Positions 48,586 through 58,484 of a stretch of 64,000 nt of DNA are shown one piece after another. A program made the position numbers and the translations under genes. Source of the DNA: an uncultured Eubacteriales bacterium (lineage in GTDB: Bacteria > Bacillota > Clostridia > Lachnospirales > Lachnospiraceae); the NCBI GenBank assembly GCA_900314565.1, contig OMVU01000003.1:1-64000 (forward strand). Reading direction: 5' to 3'. The notes beneath the pieces are model-generated. The model made no database searches and was not told the origin of the DNA. It worked only from the letters and a program-made list of their open reading frames with translations. Every line of letters begins with the position of its first letter. Position 1 is the first letter of the stretch.

Positions 48586-50487
48586 TTAATGCCTTTCAAC
48601 AGCACCAAACTTGCAATTTGTAATACACAGACCGCATTTGATGCACTTATCGGCATCGATCTTGTAGACTTCCTTGCCGGGCTTGCCTGTGATGGCCTCA
48701 GCCGGGCAGTTGCGGGCGCAGAGTGAACAGCAGCGGCACTTATCCGGATTGATCACGTAGGTCAGAAGCTTCTTACATACGTGTGCCGGACATTTCTTCT
48801 CAAGGATGTGCGCTTCATACTCAGATCTGAAATGCCGCAGCGTGGAGAGAATCGGGTTCGGCGCCGTCTGACCAAGGCCGCAGAGCGCTCCGTCTCTGAC
48901 CTCGTAGCAGAGCTGCTCCATCTCATCGAGCATCTCCATCGTGCCGTTGCCTTCAGTGATCTTGGTGAGCATCTCAAGGAGTCTCTTGGTTCCGATACGG
49001 CACGGTGTGCACTTGCCGCAGGACTCGTCACAGATGAATTCCATATAGAACTTAGCTACGTCGACCATACAGTTGTCCTCATCGAGGACGATCATACCGC
49101 CGGAGCCCATCATGGAGCCGGCCGCTACGAGATTCTCGTACGTGATCGGAGTATCAAGTTCTTTCTCTGTCAGACATCCGCCGGACGGACCGCCCGTCTG
49201 GACTGCCTTGAATTTCTTGCCTTCCGGACATCCGCCGCCGATATCATAGATGATCTCACGCAGCGTCGTGCCCATCGGAATCTCGACAAGACCTGTATTG
49301 ACGATCTTTCCGCCAAGGGCAAATACCTTTGTACCGGTGGATTTCCCGCTGCCCATAGCAGCATACCATTCCGGACCGTTCAGAATGATCTGTGTGATAT
49401 TTGCAATTGTCTCGACATTGTTGATCGAAGTCGGCTTCTGCCATACGCCGGAAACTGCCGGGAAGGGGGGCTTCGGTGATGGCATGCCGCGCTTGCCCAT
49501 AATGGATGCAATGAGCGCGGTCTCTTCGCCGCAGACAAATGCGCCCGCGCCGAGGCGGATCTCAATATCGAAGTTAAAGCCTGTGCCGAAGATGTTCTCT
49601 CCGAGCAGGCCAAGCTCTTTCGCTTCCTTGATCGCGATGCGGAGTCTGTTGACGGCGATCGGATACTCGGCACGAATGTAGACATAACCCTGATGCGCGC
49701 CTACAGCATAAGCCATGATCGCCATGCCTTCCACGATGGCGTGCGGATCGCCTTCCAGAATGGAACGATCCATGAATGCGCCCGGGTCACCTTCGTCAGC
49801 ATTGCAGATGACATACTTCTCATCGCCCGGCTGATCCTTCTCGAACTGCCACTTAAGGCCTGTCGAGAAGCCCGCGCCGCCGCGTCCGCGGAGACCGGAA
49901 GCCTTCACGATGTCAATAACTTCCTGCGGGGTCTTTTCCGTGAGCACATGGTACAGGGCCTCATATCCGTCGATGCCGATATACTCATAGATATTCTCCG
50001 GATTGATGCGGCCGCAGTTTCTGAGAGCGATTCTCTGCTGCTTCTCATAGAAGCCGATCTTTTCGATATCGTAGACTTTTTCTCCGGTCTTCCTGTCGGT
50101 ATCGAACATCTGGAGTTCTTTGATGACATGTCCGCCGACAACGTGGTCGTTCACGATCCGCTCTGCGTCTTCCGGCTTTACATGTGTGTAATAGATGCGG
50201 TCCGGATAAACAGCGACGATCGGTCCCTTCTGGCATAAGCCGAAGCATCCGGTCTTAACGACCTTGACCTGGTCCGCCAGCCCTGCTTCCGCAAGTTTCT
50301 CATTCAGTGCGCTGATAAGAACTTCGGAATCACCGGCAGTACAGCCTGTACCGGCGCAGACGAGGATATTCATATGCTGGTCGCCTTCATCGAGGTCGAA
50401 CTTGTTTTCCAGTCTGAGCTGAAGATACTTTCTCTCAGCTTCCTTTACCGCAAGAAGTGATTTTAAAGTTGAAATCTTTTCTTTCAT
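48586..50487 (-). CDS. hydB: Hydrogenase NADH-binding subunit (NuoF-like)
   Basis: A 633-residue flavin/Fe-S subunit. An N-terminal thioredoxin-like domain (VCAGTGCTAGDSEVLISALNE...CFGLCQKGP) carries a [2Fe-2S] cluster; the centre is NuoF with the NADH and FMN sites (GRGGAGFSTGLKW; NADEGDPGAFMDRSILEGDP); SCGKCTPCRIGTKR binds a [4Fe-4S] cluster; the C-terminus adds two more (CRCCSLCARNCPAEAI and CIKCGLCITNCKFGA). This is the HydB arrangement of electron-bifurcating hydrogenases. The start overlaps the hydC stop by 4 bases. Confidence 0.97.
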   Translation of the reverse strand: MKEKISTLKSLLAVKEAERKYLQLRLENKFDLDEGDQHMNILVCAGTGCTAGDSEVLISALNEKLAEAGLADQVKVVKTGCFGLCQKGPIVAVYPDRIYYTHVKPEDAERIVNDHVVGGHVIKELQMFDTDRKTGEKVYDIEKIGFYEKQQRIALRNCGRINPENIYEYIGIDGYEALYHVLTEKTPQEVIDIVKASGLRGRGGAGFSTGLKWQFEKDQPGDEKYVICNADEGDPGAFMDRSILEGDPHAIVEGMAIMAYAVGAHQGYVYIRAEYPIAVNRLRIAIKEAKELGLLGENIFGTGFNFDIEIRLGAGAFVCGEETALIASIMGKRGMPSPKPPFPAVSGVWQKPTSINNVETIANITQIILNGPEWYAAMGSGKSTGTKVFALGGKIVNTGLVEIPMGTTLREIIYDIGGGCPEGKKFKAVQTGGPSGGCLTEKELDTPITYENLVAAGSMMGSGGMIVLDEDNCMVDVAKFYMEFICDESCGKCTPCRIGTKRLLEMLTKITEGNGTMEMLDEMEQLCYEVRDGALCGLGQTAPNPILSTLRHFRSEYEAHILEKKCPAHVCKKLLTYVINPDKCRCCSLCARNCPAEAITGKPGKEVYKIDADKCIKCGLCITNCKFGAVERH

Positions 50488-50987
50488 GCCTTCGCCCCCG
50501 CTTTCTTTTCCTCACGTACAATTCTTCTGATCTCGTTCGTGAAATCACTGCTCGCAAGGGCATTACCAAAGTACTTTCCGTCAATGATGCATACCGGCGC
50601 AAGTCCGCATGCACCCAGGCATCTGGTCGCATCGAGGGAGAATAGTCCGTCTTCAGATGTCCTGTTGACCTTGGCACCGGTCAACTTCTCTACACGGTCG
50701 ATCAGCTGCTGTGCGCCTTTGACATAACATGCCGTACCGAGACATACATTGATAACGTGCTTGCCCTTCGGTTCTGTTGTGAACTGCGCATAGAACATGA
50801 CGACGCCGTACACTTCCGCAGCGCTGCTTCCTGTTGCCTCCGCGATCTTTTCCATAGCCTCGAACGGGATATAGCCAAGTTCGTTCTGAACTTCATGAAG
50901 CATTTCGATGCAGGGTCCGGCCTGATTTTTGTGCCGCGCAACAATCTCATCAATCGTCCGCAGCGCTTCTCCATTTAGCTTTTCCAT
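50484..50987 (-). CDS. hydC: Hydrogenase [2Fe-2S] subunit (NuoE-like)
   Basis: A 167-residue thioredoxin-like ferredoxin. Its four cluster cysteines lie in CLGTACYVKGA and CLGACGLAPVC. The helical N-terminal half (GPCIEMLHEVQNELGYIP) matches NuoE. I start at ATG 50987 (AAAGGGGCTTTTAT upstream). First gene of hydCBA; promoter TTGTTA-17-TATATT at 51055-51083. Confidence 0.96.
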   Translation of the reverse strand: MEKLNGEALRTIDEIVARHKNQAGPCIEMLHEVQNELGYIPFEAMEKIAEATGSSAAEVYGVVMFYAQFTTEPKGKHVINVCLGTACYVKGAQQLIDRVEKLTGAKVNRTSEDGLFSLDATRCLGACGLAPVCIIDGKYFGNALASSDFTNEIRRIVREEKKAGAKA

Positions 50988-51054
50988 ATAAAAGCCCCTT
51001 TCTTTGCAACAACAATTTACCTCAGCATGGTTGGTTGCACAAATATCTATCATA

Positions 51055-51083
51055 AATATACCCGCAAAATGGAATTTTAACAA
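51055..51083 (-). promoter_or_regulatory. Promoter of the hydCBA operon
   Basis: Leftward TTGTTA (51078-51083), 17-base spacer, TATATT (51055-51060), about 70 bases before the hydC start. Confidence 0.7.
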
Positions 51084-51230
51084 TAATTTAAAGGGTCCTA
51101 ACTACAACTTTTTTAAATTTTTAACATTTTCCGGTACACATATCTTATTGATTGATAATAGCAGGTCCTTACAGCCGCCAACCGGAAGCTGCTTCGTTCC
51201 CATGTTATTCATACTCCCCGGTGTATCGGA

Positions 51231-51569
51231 TCATTTCGAATAATGCGGGCGACGTCTGCGGATCATTTCCCGGACAGCCATCACTGCCGCAGCAACAGCC
51301 ATAGCTGCTGCCAGAGTCAGCAAACTGCCCGCTATGCTGTGCTTAATTCCCGGCAGATGTTTACAAATCATGATGACCTGAAAATGAAACAGGTAGATAT
51401 ATATACTCAGTTTGCCGAGTTTTGCCCATAATGCGCATCCGTGACAGTTCAGCCAACGGCTGACCGGCCCGAAGTTGTTATTACCGTTAAGCAGAATAAA
51501 GGAGAACGGAATCAGCCAGAACACCATATCGGCGTTGGGAATAACATCCTTCGGGAAGACAAACAGCAA
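51231..51569 (-). pseudogene. C-terminal fragment of an acyltransferase-3 membrane protein
   Basis: About 112 residues with three hydrophobic stretches (MVFWLIPFSFILLNGN, KLSIYIYLFHFQVIMICKH, AGSLLTLAAAMAVAAAVMAV). The LGKLSIYIYLFHFQVI pattern is the last-helix region of OafA-type acyltransferases, which are normally about 350 residues. Only a TTG at the 5' end is available, with no ribosome site, and the upstream part of the gene is missing. It is a decayed remnant rather than a functional gene. Confidence 0.6.
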
Positions 51570-51862
51570 TATATTTAATTATATTTCTTTAACCGAAAAC
51601 TTTCAAATGCCGTATCAGCCTGAGTCAGCTTGCTCATGACTCTGCAGCCACGAGCATCCTGCACCGGTCAGTGAAGAGCTGCAGCGGTGTCTCTGAATGA
51701 AAATAAGAGTGTCCCGATACAATGCACGAATACATCATTTCGGGACACCCTCTCAGGTCTTATTCAGAACGCCTCGGCGTTCTTTCCTCATCTCTTAAGG
51801 TGAGAAGCTCCTTTCTCTTTGCGCGGCTTCTGTTCTTCGGAGCCTGTGAGAAACAGACTGTT
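51570..51862. other. Gene-free region downstream of the surface protein
   Basis: About 290 bases. Holds AGAACGCC-TC-GGCGTTCT (51766-51783), an inverted pair GTGTCCCGA/TCGGGACAC (51710-51748) that may terminate the surface protein transcript, and CTCTTTGCGCGGC (51814-51826) shared with other intergenic repeats. Confidence 0.55.
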
Positions 51863-54800
51863 TTATCGTTTTGCTTTTCTCCTGCTGCTTACGCCTTTCG
51901 CGATGACGAAAAGCGATATGCCAAGGAGAGAGATCCAAAGGAGCGGGCTGCTGCTGTCGCCGGTCTTCGGAGATTTTGCGGATCCCTTCGCCGCACTCTG
52001 GCTGGTCTTCTTCGTTACGGTCGTTGTCCCCGACGTCTTTGCAGGTGTCGGCGCAGCCGCATGCTTCTTTTCTTTGATCGTAAATTCTGCGGAAGGATTG
52101 TTCCCGTCATCAAAGACCGCAGTGAGCGTATGCTTTCCGGCAGACAGCGTCTCCAGATATTCCGGCTTCAGCTTTACGATGACACTTCCGGATACTGCCG
52201 TATAATTCGCGACATCCAGATCCTTTCCATCTACCTGCAGTCCCGTGAAATGAGAAAATGCCTTTTCGTCTTCAATGCTGCGGTTGAAAACGAACTCGAG
52301 CGCATCCGAACTTCCATTCTCCCAGGTGTTGCCATCTCCCTTGGTATTGCGGTACTCCACGACAAGGTGCGGGATCGTTCTCGTCTCCGTCTCCTTGCAG
52401 CGGGTGCAGGTGCGTGTTTCCTCTCCGTCTTCGGTCTCCGTGACTTCTTTTGTAACTACCCATGCACCCCAATTATGACCGAGCGCATCGCTCGCGCGGG
52501 TCTCCTTCTCACTGCAGCGGGCGCAAGTGCGGGATTCCTCACCCGGCTCAGTGCAGGCCGGAGCCTTGGTCTCGCTCCACTCACCCCAATTATGACCGAG
52601 CGCCGCGTCCTCCACCGTAGTGCGGGAGAGTTCGGTACCGCAGCCCTTGCAGCGGACGACCTCGTCATGTGAACCGGCATCGATGCAGCCGGGCAGGGTG
52701 ACGTTCTCTTTTACAGGGTCTGCCGGGTCGTGGACAACTGCGACCTTAAGGGTGGCTTCGAGAGCATTGTCTGCAACAGTGGCTTTCACAAGCTCCCCGC
52801 CGCTTACGGCAATCTGGCCGCCGAACGATCCGTCCGTGCCGGCCGCAAATCCGTATCCGAATGCCGGCTCCAGCATTACGACAGCGGAATATTCCTCTCC
52901 GCCGACGAAATCACCCTCGTAGGATTCTAAAAAGTCGAAGCCCCAAATAGCGGGAAGTAAGCTTTCATTACCGCCAAGTCTGTAATTACCGCCGCCGGGT
53001 ACCGAAACTGCAGGCGGATTGATCTGATTCGTCCAGGCCCAGCCGTCCTCGAACACCTCGGTCGATGTACCGCAATAAGGCGCCTCGATTGTCAGCTCCG
53101 CCGAATCGATCGTTTTCAGCATGATGGCGTAAATGTCCATGCTGTCGTTCACTGCAGTCGACGCCTCGAGCCTGCCGTCATAGGAAGTGTTCATCTCGCC
53201 GTATGATGTGAAATCCGTGATAGGCTTCTCGCAGAAGCGGCCGAACGGCATATAACCGTCCTTCTTGAACGGCGAGTCGCTGAAACTGTACCCTGCATCC
53301 TCCAGGATATCTCCGAGCTTCCTGCCGGCCGTAAACGGAATCTCGATGGGATCCATCAGATCCACGCCGTCGACAGAGCTCCAATGGATGGTCAGTGTCT
53401 TTTCAAAGACAGCAAAGAGGATCGTCGGCGTCTTACTGAAAGTGAACTCATAAGAGGCGTCCGTACAGAGGATCGTGCCTTCTCTCCTATCCTTTGCCCA
53501 GCCGACGAAACGCCATCCTTCCGCAGGATGTGCCGTGAGCGTAACGGCTGTGCCTTCCGCTATGCTGTCCGTGTCGAAATTAGTAACTCCTTCACCGGCA
53601 GCTTCCGCAGTCATATAATCAAAGGTGCCGCCGGCTTCGACTTCGTTCCCGGTCCTGTCGTAGGTGAACACGCCGAGCTTGCCGTTCCACCGCGCATAGA
53701 GATCAAGGTCTTCCGTCACTTCGGAATCAAAGCTGAAAGCTTCCCCGTATCCTTCGTCCTTATACCAGCCGCCGAAGTCGAAGCCGCCTTCCTTCGTGGG
53801 CGCGGCGGGTTCGTCCGCCTTGCCCCCCGGCGCAAAGGTCTGCGCGGCGGGTTCCGGCGTGCCGCCGTTTGCATGGAACGTGACAGTGACCGTCGTATCC
53901 TTCTCCCACAGAATTTTGAATGTGGCTCCTTCGGAGAAATTGAGACCGGTGATACTCTGGCCAAGAGCTCCGGTATGGGCGCCGTTTTTGTCGGTGACCT
54001 CGAGCCCTGCATACCTGCAGCCGTCAGGTGGGATTGCCACATCCTCACCCGTTTCCGGATTAACAAGATCGTTGCCGACATCCACCACAAACACGGAACC
54101 TATGTAACCCATGGTGTACGGGATTTTGATCAAATCGCCCGGCCATGCGGGTCCCTTCGTCCCGCCGTTCACATCGTAGTTGATAGTTACGGCCCTTTTC
54201 GCGTCTACGACGATGACGACCGCATCCTCAGGCATCGTGAAGGCGACCGTGAGGCCGGAGCCGTCTTCCGAGGAAGCCACCATGAAATCATCGATCGTTA
54301 GTCCGTCGGGCAGAGCGGCGTCGGAGAGAAGTGCATTATCCCCTGCGTTCATGACAGCGACCACGGTCGATCCTGCAGCGATCTGTCGTGAGACCTGCAT
54401 TCCGCTGACCGGGAGAAGCCAGTCTTCCCCATTGACCGTAAATGAAGACACGATGTCTGTCAGAGACATCCCTGCTCCGTTTGCAATCTGAAAGTCGAAC
54501 GTCAGATCCTCCAAAGGCGCCTCTTCCTCGAACAGCGCGTAAAGGGTCTTGCGGGACTCATTGATGAACGAATACACTGGATCGGTCCACTCAATATCGT
54601 CCTTCGATTTACTGGACGACCAGCCGACAAATTTAAAGCCCGGATTCGGGTTGGCGGTCAGCGTTTCCCGGGTTCCCTCGATGACGGTAGTCTGAGCATT
54701 TGAACGCGTCTGAGGTGAACCGTGATAAATGTGATCCCATGTAATCGTGCCTCCCACACTCCAGACATCGTTCGTAATATCATAAGCCTGCAGCGAGAGA

Positions 54801-56212
54801 ACCGTCTCATAGAGGGCATAAATCGTCATGTCTTCCGTAACAGGATCCCGGAAAGGGTAGCCTGTGTTCCAGAACGTGTCGTAAGTCAGATCCTCCGGGG
54901 CATATTTGTTCCACCTGCTGAAACGCAGACCCGTCGTGTCGTAATCGGAGGCTTTATCGTAGTTGACGGGACTGGCCGGCTTGACTGCCTTCTCACCGTC
55001 TGCAACCTTCTGCGATGCGACTTCAGTGTAATGCCCCCGCATATCGAAGGTCACGGTATGGGTATCTGCTTCCGGGATCGTGACAGCGATGATTGCCTGG
55101 ATCCATATGTATGCGCCCCCACCTGCCTTTGTCACTGCAGAATTAGACTGCGCGATCTTTTCTCCGCCGGTTACCTGCAGATCGGTATTAAATGTGGAAC
55201 CTCCGGCCGTTGCGGCGAAACTGTCGTTGCCATCGCTAAGGCATACATATGCGTAGTAGGTCTCACCCGCCTCGAAGGTCGTGCCGGGATCAAGAACCTG
55301 ACGCCCGTATAAATTGCTGCCTGTCACCCACTGCAAACTGAACCCGTCAGAAGCTTCAGAGACAAGCCCGTAGCCGGCATCGCTGGGAAAGCTCACCTGA
55401 GGTGCCTGGGCAGCCGTTGTACCTGCAGCGGGAGGAGTGATCGTCAGATATGCTGTCTCCAGGCCGAAGTATGCAGCCGCTTCTGTATCTGTTCCTGCTA
55501 TGAGTGTATTGTCTGCGGTTCCGACCCACTGCCAGGACCCGTCTGCTTTCGTGACCCACCAATGATCCACCAAGTAACCGGAATCCGGTACAGCAACGAC
55601 GGAAACTTCCGTGCCCTTATACCATGTGCCCGAAAACTCGGTGCCGTAGTCAGATCCGTTCACCAGTACCCTTCCGTGCCCGGGCGTCCATACACGCATT
55701 TCCACGGTTTCCCGGGATTCCTCCCCGGCCCCGACGAGGGCAGGCTCGGCAGCGGTCTTGCTGCTTTCTGCAGGCCTGGATTTTTCATCCGCAGCTTTTT
55801 TTGAAGCGCCGGGCGCCGCCTGTACCGGTTCAGAAGGTGTATCCTCTGCTTCTGCTTTTGCGGGCTCTTCGTCGACTGCGGGTGCAGTATCGCCGTCGAC
55901 ATTGGCAGCGGATGTATTCCCGTCAGCGGTCTCGTAAACAGGCTGCTCTTCCTGCGCTTCTGCTGTTTCCTCCTGTTCGCCCGCTTCTATATCACAGGCT
56001 GCGGCCGATTCTTCCGGTACGGCAGCCGGTTCTTCATCAACGTAAACCGCCGGAGCCGCATCATTCTCGAAGATCTCTTCGGCAGCAGGCTCATTTTCTG
56101 AGATCGCTTCTGCAGTTCCTCCGGCTGTCTCCTCCGCCATTACAGGAAAACCTGCTATGAGGTTCAGTACCATAAAAAGTACCAGAAGGGCGGATATCAG
56201 TTTTTTCGACAT
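51863..56212 (-). CDS. Large sortase-type surface protein with InlB B-like repeats
   Basis: A 1449-residue secreted protein. Signal peptide residues 1-26 (LISALLVLFMVLNLIAGFPV), then a Glu/Ala/Pro-rich stretch to about 160, then several beta-rich modules of the Listeria-Bacteroides (InlB B) type: VTFHANGGTPEPAAQTFAPG...FDFGGWYKD...LDLYARW and looser versions with GWSSSKS and FSRWNKY. Near the C-terminus are two GHNWGEWSETKAPACTEPGE-type repeats with CxxC pairs. It ends SPKTGDSSSPLLWISLLGIS plus RRKAKR, a variant LPXTG sorting signal (SPKTG). I start at ATG 56212. It would be linked to the cell wall as an adhesin or matrix-binding protein. Confidence 0.9.
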   Translation of the reverse strand: MSKKLISALLVLFMVLNLIAGFPVMAEETAGGTAEAISENEPAAEEIFENDAAPAVYVDEEPAAVPEESAAACDIEAGEQEETAEAQEEQPVYETADGNTSAANVDGDTAPAVDEEPAKAEAEDTPSEPVQAAPGASKKAADEKSRPAESSKTAAEPALVGAGEESRETVEMRVWTPGHGRVLVNGSDYGTEFSGTWYKGTEVSVVAVPDSGYLVDHWWVTKADGSWQWVGTADNTLIAGTDTEAAAYFGLETAYLTITPPAAGTTAAQAPQVSFPSDAGYGLVSEASDGFSLQWVTGSNLYGRQVLDPGTTFEAGETYYAYVCLSDGNDSFAATAGGSTFNTDLQVTGGEKIAQSNSAVTKAGGGAYIWIQAIIAVTIPEADTHTVTFDMRGHYTEVASQKVADGEKAVKPASPVNYDKASDYDTTGLRFSRWNKYAPEDLTYDTFWNTGYPFRDPVTEDMTIYALYETVLSLQAYDITNDVWSVGGTITWDHIYHGSPQTRSNAQTTVIEGTRETLTANPNPGFKFVGWSSSKSKDDIEWTDPVYSFINESRKTLYALFEEEAPLEDLTFDFQIANGAGMSLTDIVSSFTVNGEDWLLPVSGMQVSRQIAAGSTVVAVMNAGDNALLSDAALPDGLTIDDFMVASSEDGSGLTVAFTMPEDAVVIVVDAKRAVTINYDVNGGTKGPAWPGDLIKIPYTMGYIGSVFVVDVGNDLVNPETGEDVAIPPDGCRYAGLEVTDKNGAHTGALGQSITGLNFSEGATFKILWEKDTTVTVTFHANGGTPEPAAQTFAPGGKADEPAAPTKEGGFDFGGWYKDEGYGEAFSFDSEVTEDLDLYARWNGKLGVFTYDRTGNEVEAGGTFDYMTAEAAGEGVTNFDTDSIAEGTAVTLTAHPAEGWRFVGWAKDRREGTILCTDASYEFTFSKTPTILFAVFEKTLTIHWSSVDGVDLMDPIEIPFTAGRKLGDILEDAGYSFSDSPFKKDGYMPFGRFCEKPITDFTSYGEMNTSYDGRLEASTAVNDSMDIYAIMLKTIDSAELTIEAPYCGTSTEVFEDGWAWTNQINPPAVSVPGGGNYRLGGNESLLPAIWGFDFLESYEGDFVGGEEYSAVVMLEPAFGYGFAAGTDGSFGGQIAVSGGELVKATVADNALEATLKVAVVHDPADPVKENVTLPGCIDAGSHDEVVRCKGCGTELSRTTVEDAALGHNWGEWSETKAPACTEPGEESRTCARCSEKETRASDALGHNWGAWVVTKEVTETEDGEETRTCTRCKETETRTIPHLVVEYRNTKGDGNTWENGSSDALEFVFNRSIEDEKAFSHFTGLQVDGKDLDVANYTAVSGSVIVKLKPEYLETLSAGKHTLTAVFDDGNNPSAEFTIKEKKHAAAPTPAKTSGTTTVTKKTSQSAAKGSAKSPKTGDSSSPLLWISLLGISLFVIAKGVSSRRKAKR

Positions 56213-56747
56213 AGAATGCACTTCCTTTCCCTTGAATTTTTATTCAGGCTCTTGCGAAACTCTGTGTGAAATGGAATTGTGTGAACAATTCAAACAATCT
56301 GCACAAGCCTTGGAACTTCTTCATGAACGAAAGATGTGGAATGAGCAAAAACCGTACTGTCTGAGCGCAGCGAGTTTACGCTTTTTGCGAATGCTTTTCC
56401 ACATCTTGAGTGAATGTTAGAAGTTCCTGGCGCGGAAGCCGTTTGAATGTTCATGCAAATTCCATGAAGCACAGACTTTTGCAATTGCCTGGAATATAAT
56501 TTGAGATATTATCTCAGCTTCTCCATTGCTTCGCCGAAGCAAAATGTACGCATGCAAAAGCATACATACGGGATCTGAATTCAGATTGTTTTATATTGAT
56601 CTATATAAAAAGCAGAATTCTTCCCCTTTATATGATAATAAAGATATCTGATGAACTCTATTCGATTTCCGATAAAGCACTGGTTTTGTCGGAAATATTC
56701 CTGTATCATTTCTGTATTCTTATGCATTACATCGAGGTGTCTCATCT
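56213..56747. other. Gene-free region between surface protein and regulator
   Basis: About 535 bases; the left half is MITE-like element E, the right half (56491-56747) is AT-rich with no gene. It must contain the divergent promoters, but no convincing -35/-10 pair was found. Confidence 0.55.
56249..56490. mobile_element. MITE-like nested palindrome (E)
   Basis: About 240 bp with the same plan as D but without the nested module: outer arms CAGGCTCTTGCGAAACTCTG / CAGACTTTTGCAATTGCCTG, middle AATTGTGTGAACAATTCAAAC / GTTTGAATGTTCATGCAAATT, inner GGAACTTCTTCATGAACGAA / CTTGAGTGAATGTTAGAAGTTCC. Flanking 11-mers GAATTTTTATT and GAATATAATTT match only at 7 of 11. It lies directly upstream of the surface protein gene and could affect its expression. 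Confidence 0.8.
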
Positions 56748-58484
56748 ATGAAATTCAATGAGCAGTTAAGTACCTATCTTCATTCTGTCTCTGCCACGCA
56801 AAAAGAGCTGGCGGAATGCTCCGGCCTGAGCACGGCAACGATCAGCAGGTTCCGTTCCGGAAAAAGGGAGCCCGCTTATAACAGCAAAGAACTCGAAGAC
56901 CTTGCCCGGGCACTCACAGATCTCGCGGAAAAAAAGCAGATCCCGATCGGTTCCTTTGAAGAAGTCTATCAGACTCTGCGGGATTCCGTGGAGGATCTGC
57001 TTCGTGTGGATCATGACGTTTTTCTTGGAAATCTGAATTATCTCCTGAAGTACCTCGGTGTCAGGAACACGGAGCTGGCCGGCGGGATCCACAGTGATCT
57101 GTCGCACGTCTCCCGGATCCTGGCGGGGACCAGCAATCCGGGGAACACCAACATTTTCATCCATGAGGTGGCGACCTATCTTGCCATGCGCTACTCGGGA
57201 AGCAGTGAGCTCGAATCGATCGCAAAGCTCCTCGGCGTGAACACTTCCGAGATCTCCACGTCCGCCGGACTGCGGGATCATATCGTGTACTATCTCGGCT
57301 CACATGCGCATACCGAAACGGACGACTCTTTTCCCCGGTTCCTGGCTGCTCTGGATACGTTCGACCTGAATGATTATCTGAAATCAGTACATTTCGACGA
57401 GATCAAAGTGCCCTCTTCGATACCGCATCTCCCTACGCGAAAAGAGTACTACGGTATCAAAAAAATGATGGAGAGCGAGATCGACTTTATGAAGACGACC
57501 GTTCTCTCCAAGTCAAATGAGGACTGTATTCTGTACAGCGATATGCCTCTTGAAGAGATGGCATCCGATCCTGAATTTCCGAAAAAATATATGCTTGGCA
57601 TGGCACTCATGCTGAAGAAAGGCCTTCATCTCCATCAGATCCACGACGTGAACCGGCCTTTCCCGGAAATGATGCTGGGTCTCGAGAGCTGGATCCCTCT
57701 TTATATGACAGGGCAGATCTCGCCATATTATCTTCCCACTTCTCAGAATCAGGTGTTTCTGCATTTTCTGAAAGTGTCCGGCGTTGCTGCGCTCGAAGGA
57801 ACTGCCATCGCGGGGCACCAGGCTTCCGGAAGGTATGTGCTCTACCGCTCCAAAGAAGATGTGAAGCATTATCAAGTCCGCGCAAAGCAGCTTCTTTCGA
57901 AAGCGCATCCGCTCATGGATATTTACCGGCAGGATAAGGCAGAACTCTTTCATAAGAAGCAAAGGCAGGCATTCGCCGGCAGCAGCTGCAAAATAATCTG
58001 TTCGAACCTTCCTGTTTACTTCCTCCCGGAAGAGCTCCTTCTCGGAGTACTGGAGAGAGCAAAAGCGAACAGAAAAAACCGGGCTGCCATTCTGCAGTAT
58101 TACAGGAGTTCGCAGGACGTGCTGCAGACACTGCTCAGAGAGCACACGGTGCATCTGGTCGTGCCTGCGCCCGATGCCGCTTCGTTCGAATCCGGCGCAC
58201 CCGGTCTCGCTCTCGCCGATCTCTTTCTGGATAAAGAAATCTCTCTTACCTATGAAGAATATGCCGCCTGTATAAAAGCATTGAGGAAGATGGAGGAAGA
58301 AAATGAGAACCTGCAGCTGGAATTCGATCCTTCTCCCATATTCCATCACATCAATATCTGCATCATCGGTGATAAATCGGTCATCGTCTCAAAGGAGAAG
58401 AGCCCGACCATCCACTTTGTGATCCATCATAAAAAGATGATCAGGGCTTTCCGGAACTTCATTCCGCCGATCGTTGACAAATGA
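56748..58484 (+). CDS. Large helix-turn-helix protein, probable transcriptional regulator
   Basis: A 578-residue cytoplasmic protein. The N-terminal HTH (residues 10-60) reads TQKELAECSGLSTATISRFRSGKREP, a good XRE/LacI-like HTH; a second HTH-like segment appears near residues 105-135 (GVRNTELAGGIHSDLSHVSRILAG). The remaining 350 residues have no domain I recognise but are well ordered and include a hydrophobic strand IHHINICIIGDKSVIV-like end (FHHINICIIGDKSVIVSKEK). Proteins of this layout occur in Clostridia as regulators of unknown signal. It lies between the surface protein gene (divergent) and the Fe-S oxidoreductase gene (same direction). Confidence 0.75.
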   Translation: MKFNEQLSTYLHSVSATQKELAECSGLSTATISRFRSGKREPAYNSKELEDLARALTDLAEKKQIPIGSFEEVYQTLRDSVEDLLRVDHDVFLGNLNYLLKYLGVRNTELAGGIHSDLSHVSRILAGTSNPGNTNIFIHEVATYLAMRYSGSSELESIAKLLGVNTSEISTSAGLRDHIVYYLGSHAHTETDDSFPRFLAALDTFDLNDYLKSVHFDEIKVPSSIPHLPTRKEYYGIKKMMESEIDFMKTTVLSKSNEDCILYSDMPLEEMASDPEFPKKYMLGMALMLKKGLHLHQIHDVNRPFPEMMLGLESWIPLYMTGQISPYYLPTSQNQVFLHFLKVSGVAALEGTAIAGHQASGRYVLYRSKEDVKHYQVRAKQLLSKAHPLMDIYRQDKAELFHKKQRQAFAGSSCKIICSNLPVYFLPEELLLGVLERAKANRKNRAAILQYYRSSQDVLQTLLREHTVHLVVPAPDAASFESGAPGLALADLFLDKEISLTYEEYAACIKALRKMEEENENLQLEFDPSPIFHHINICIIGDKSVIVSKEKSPTIHFVIHHKKMIRAFRNFIPPIVDK

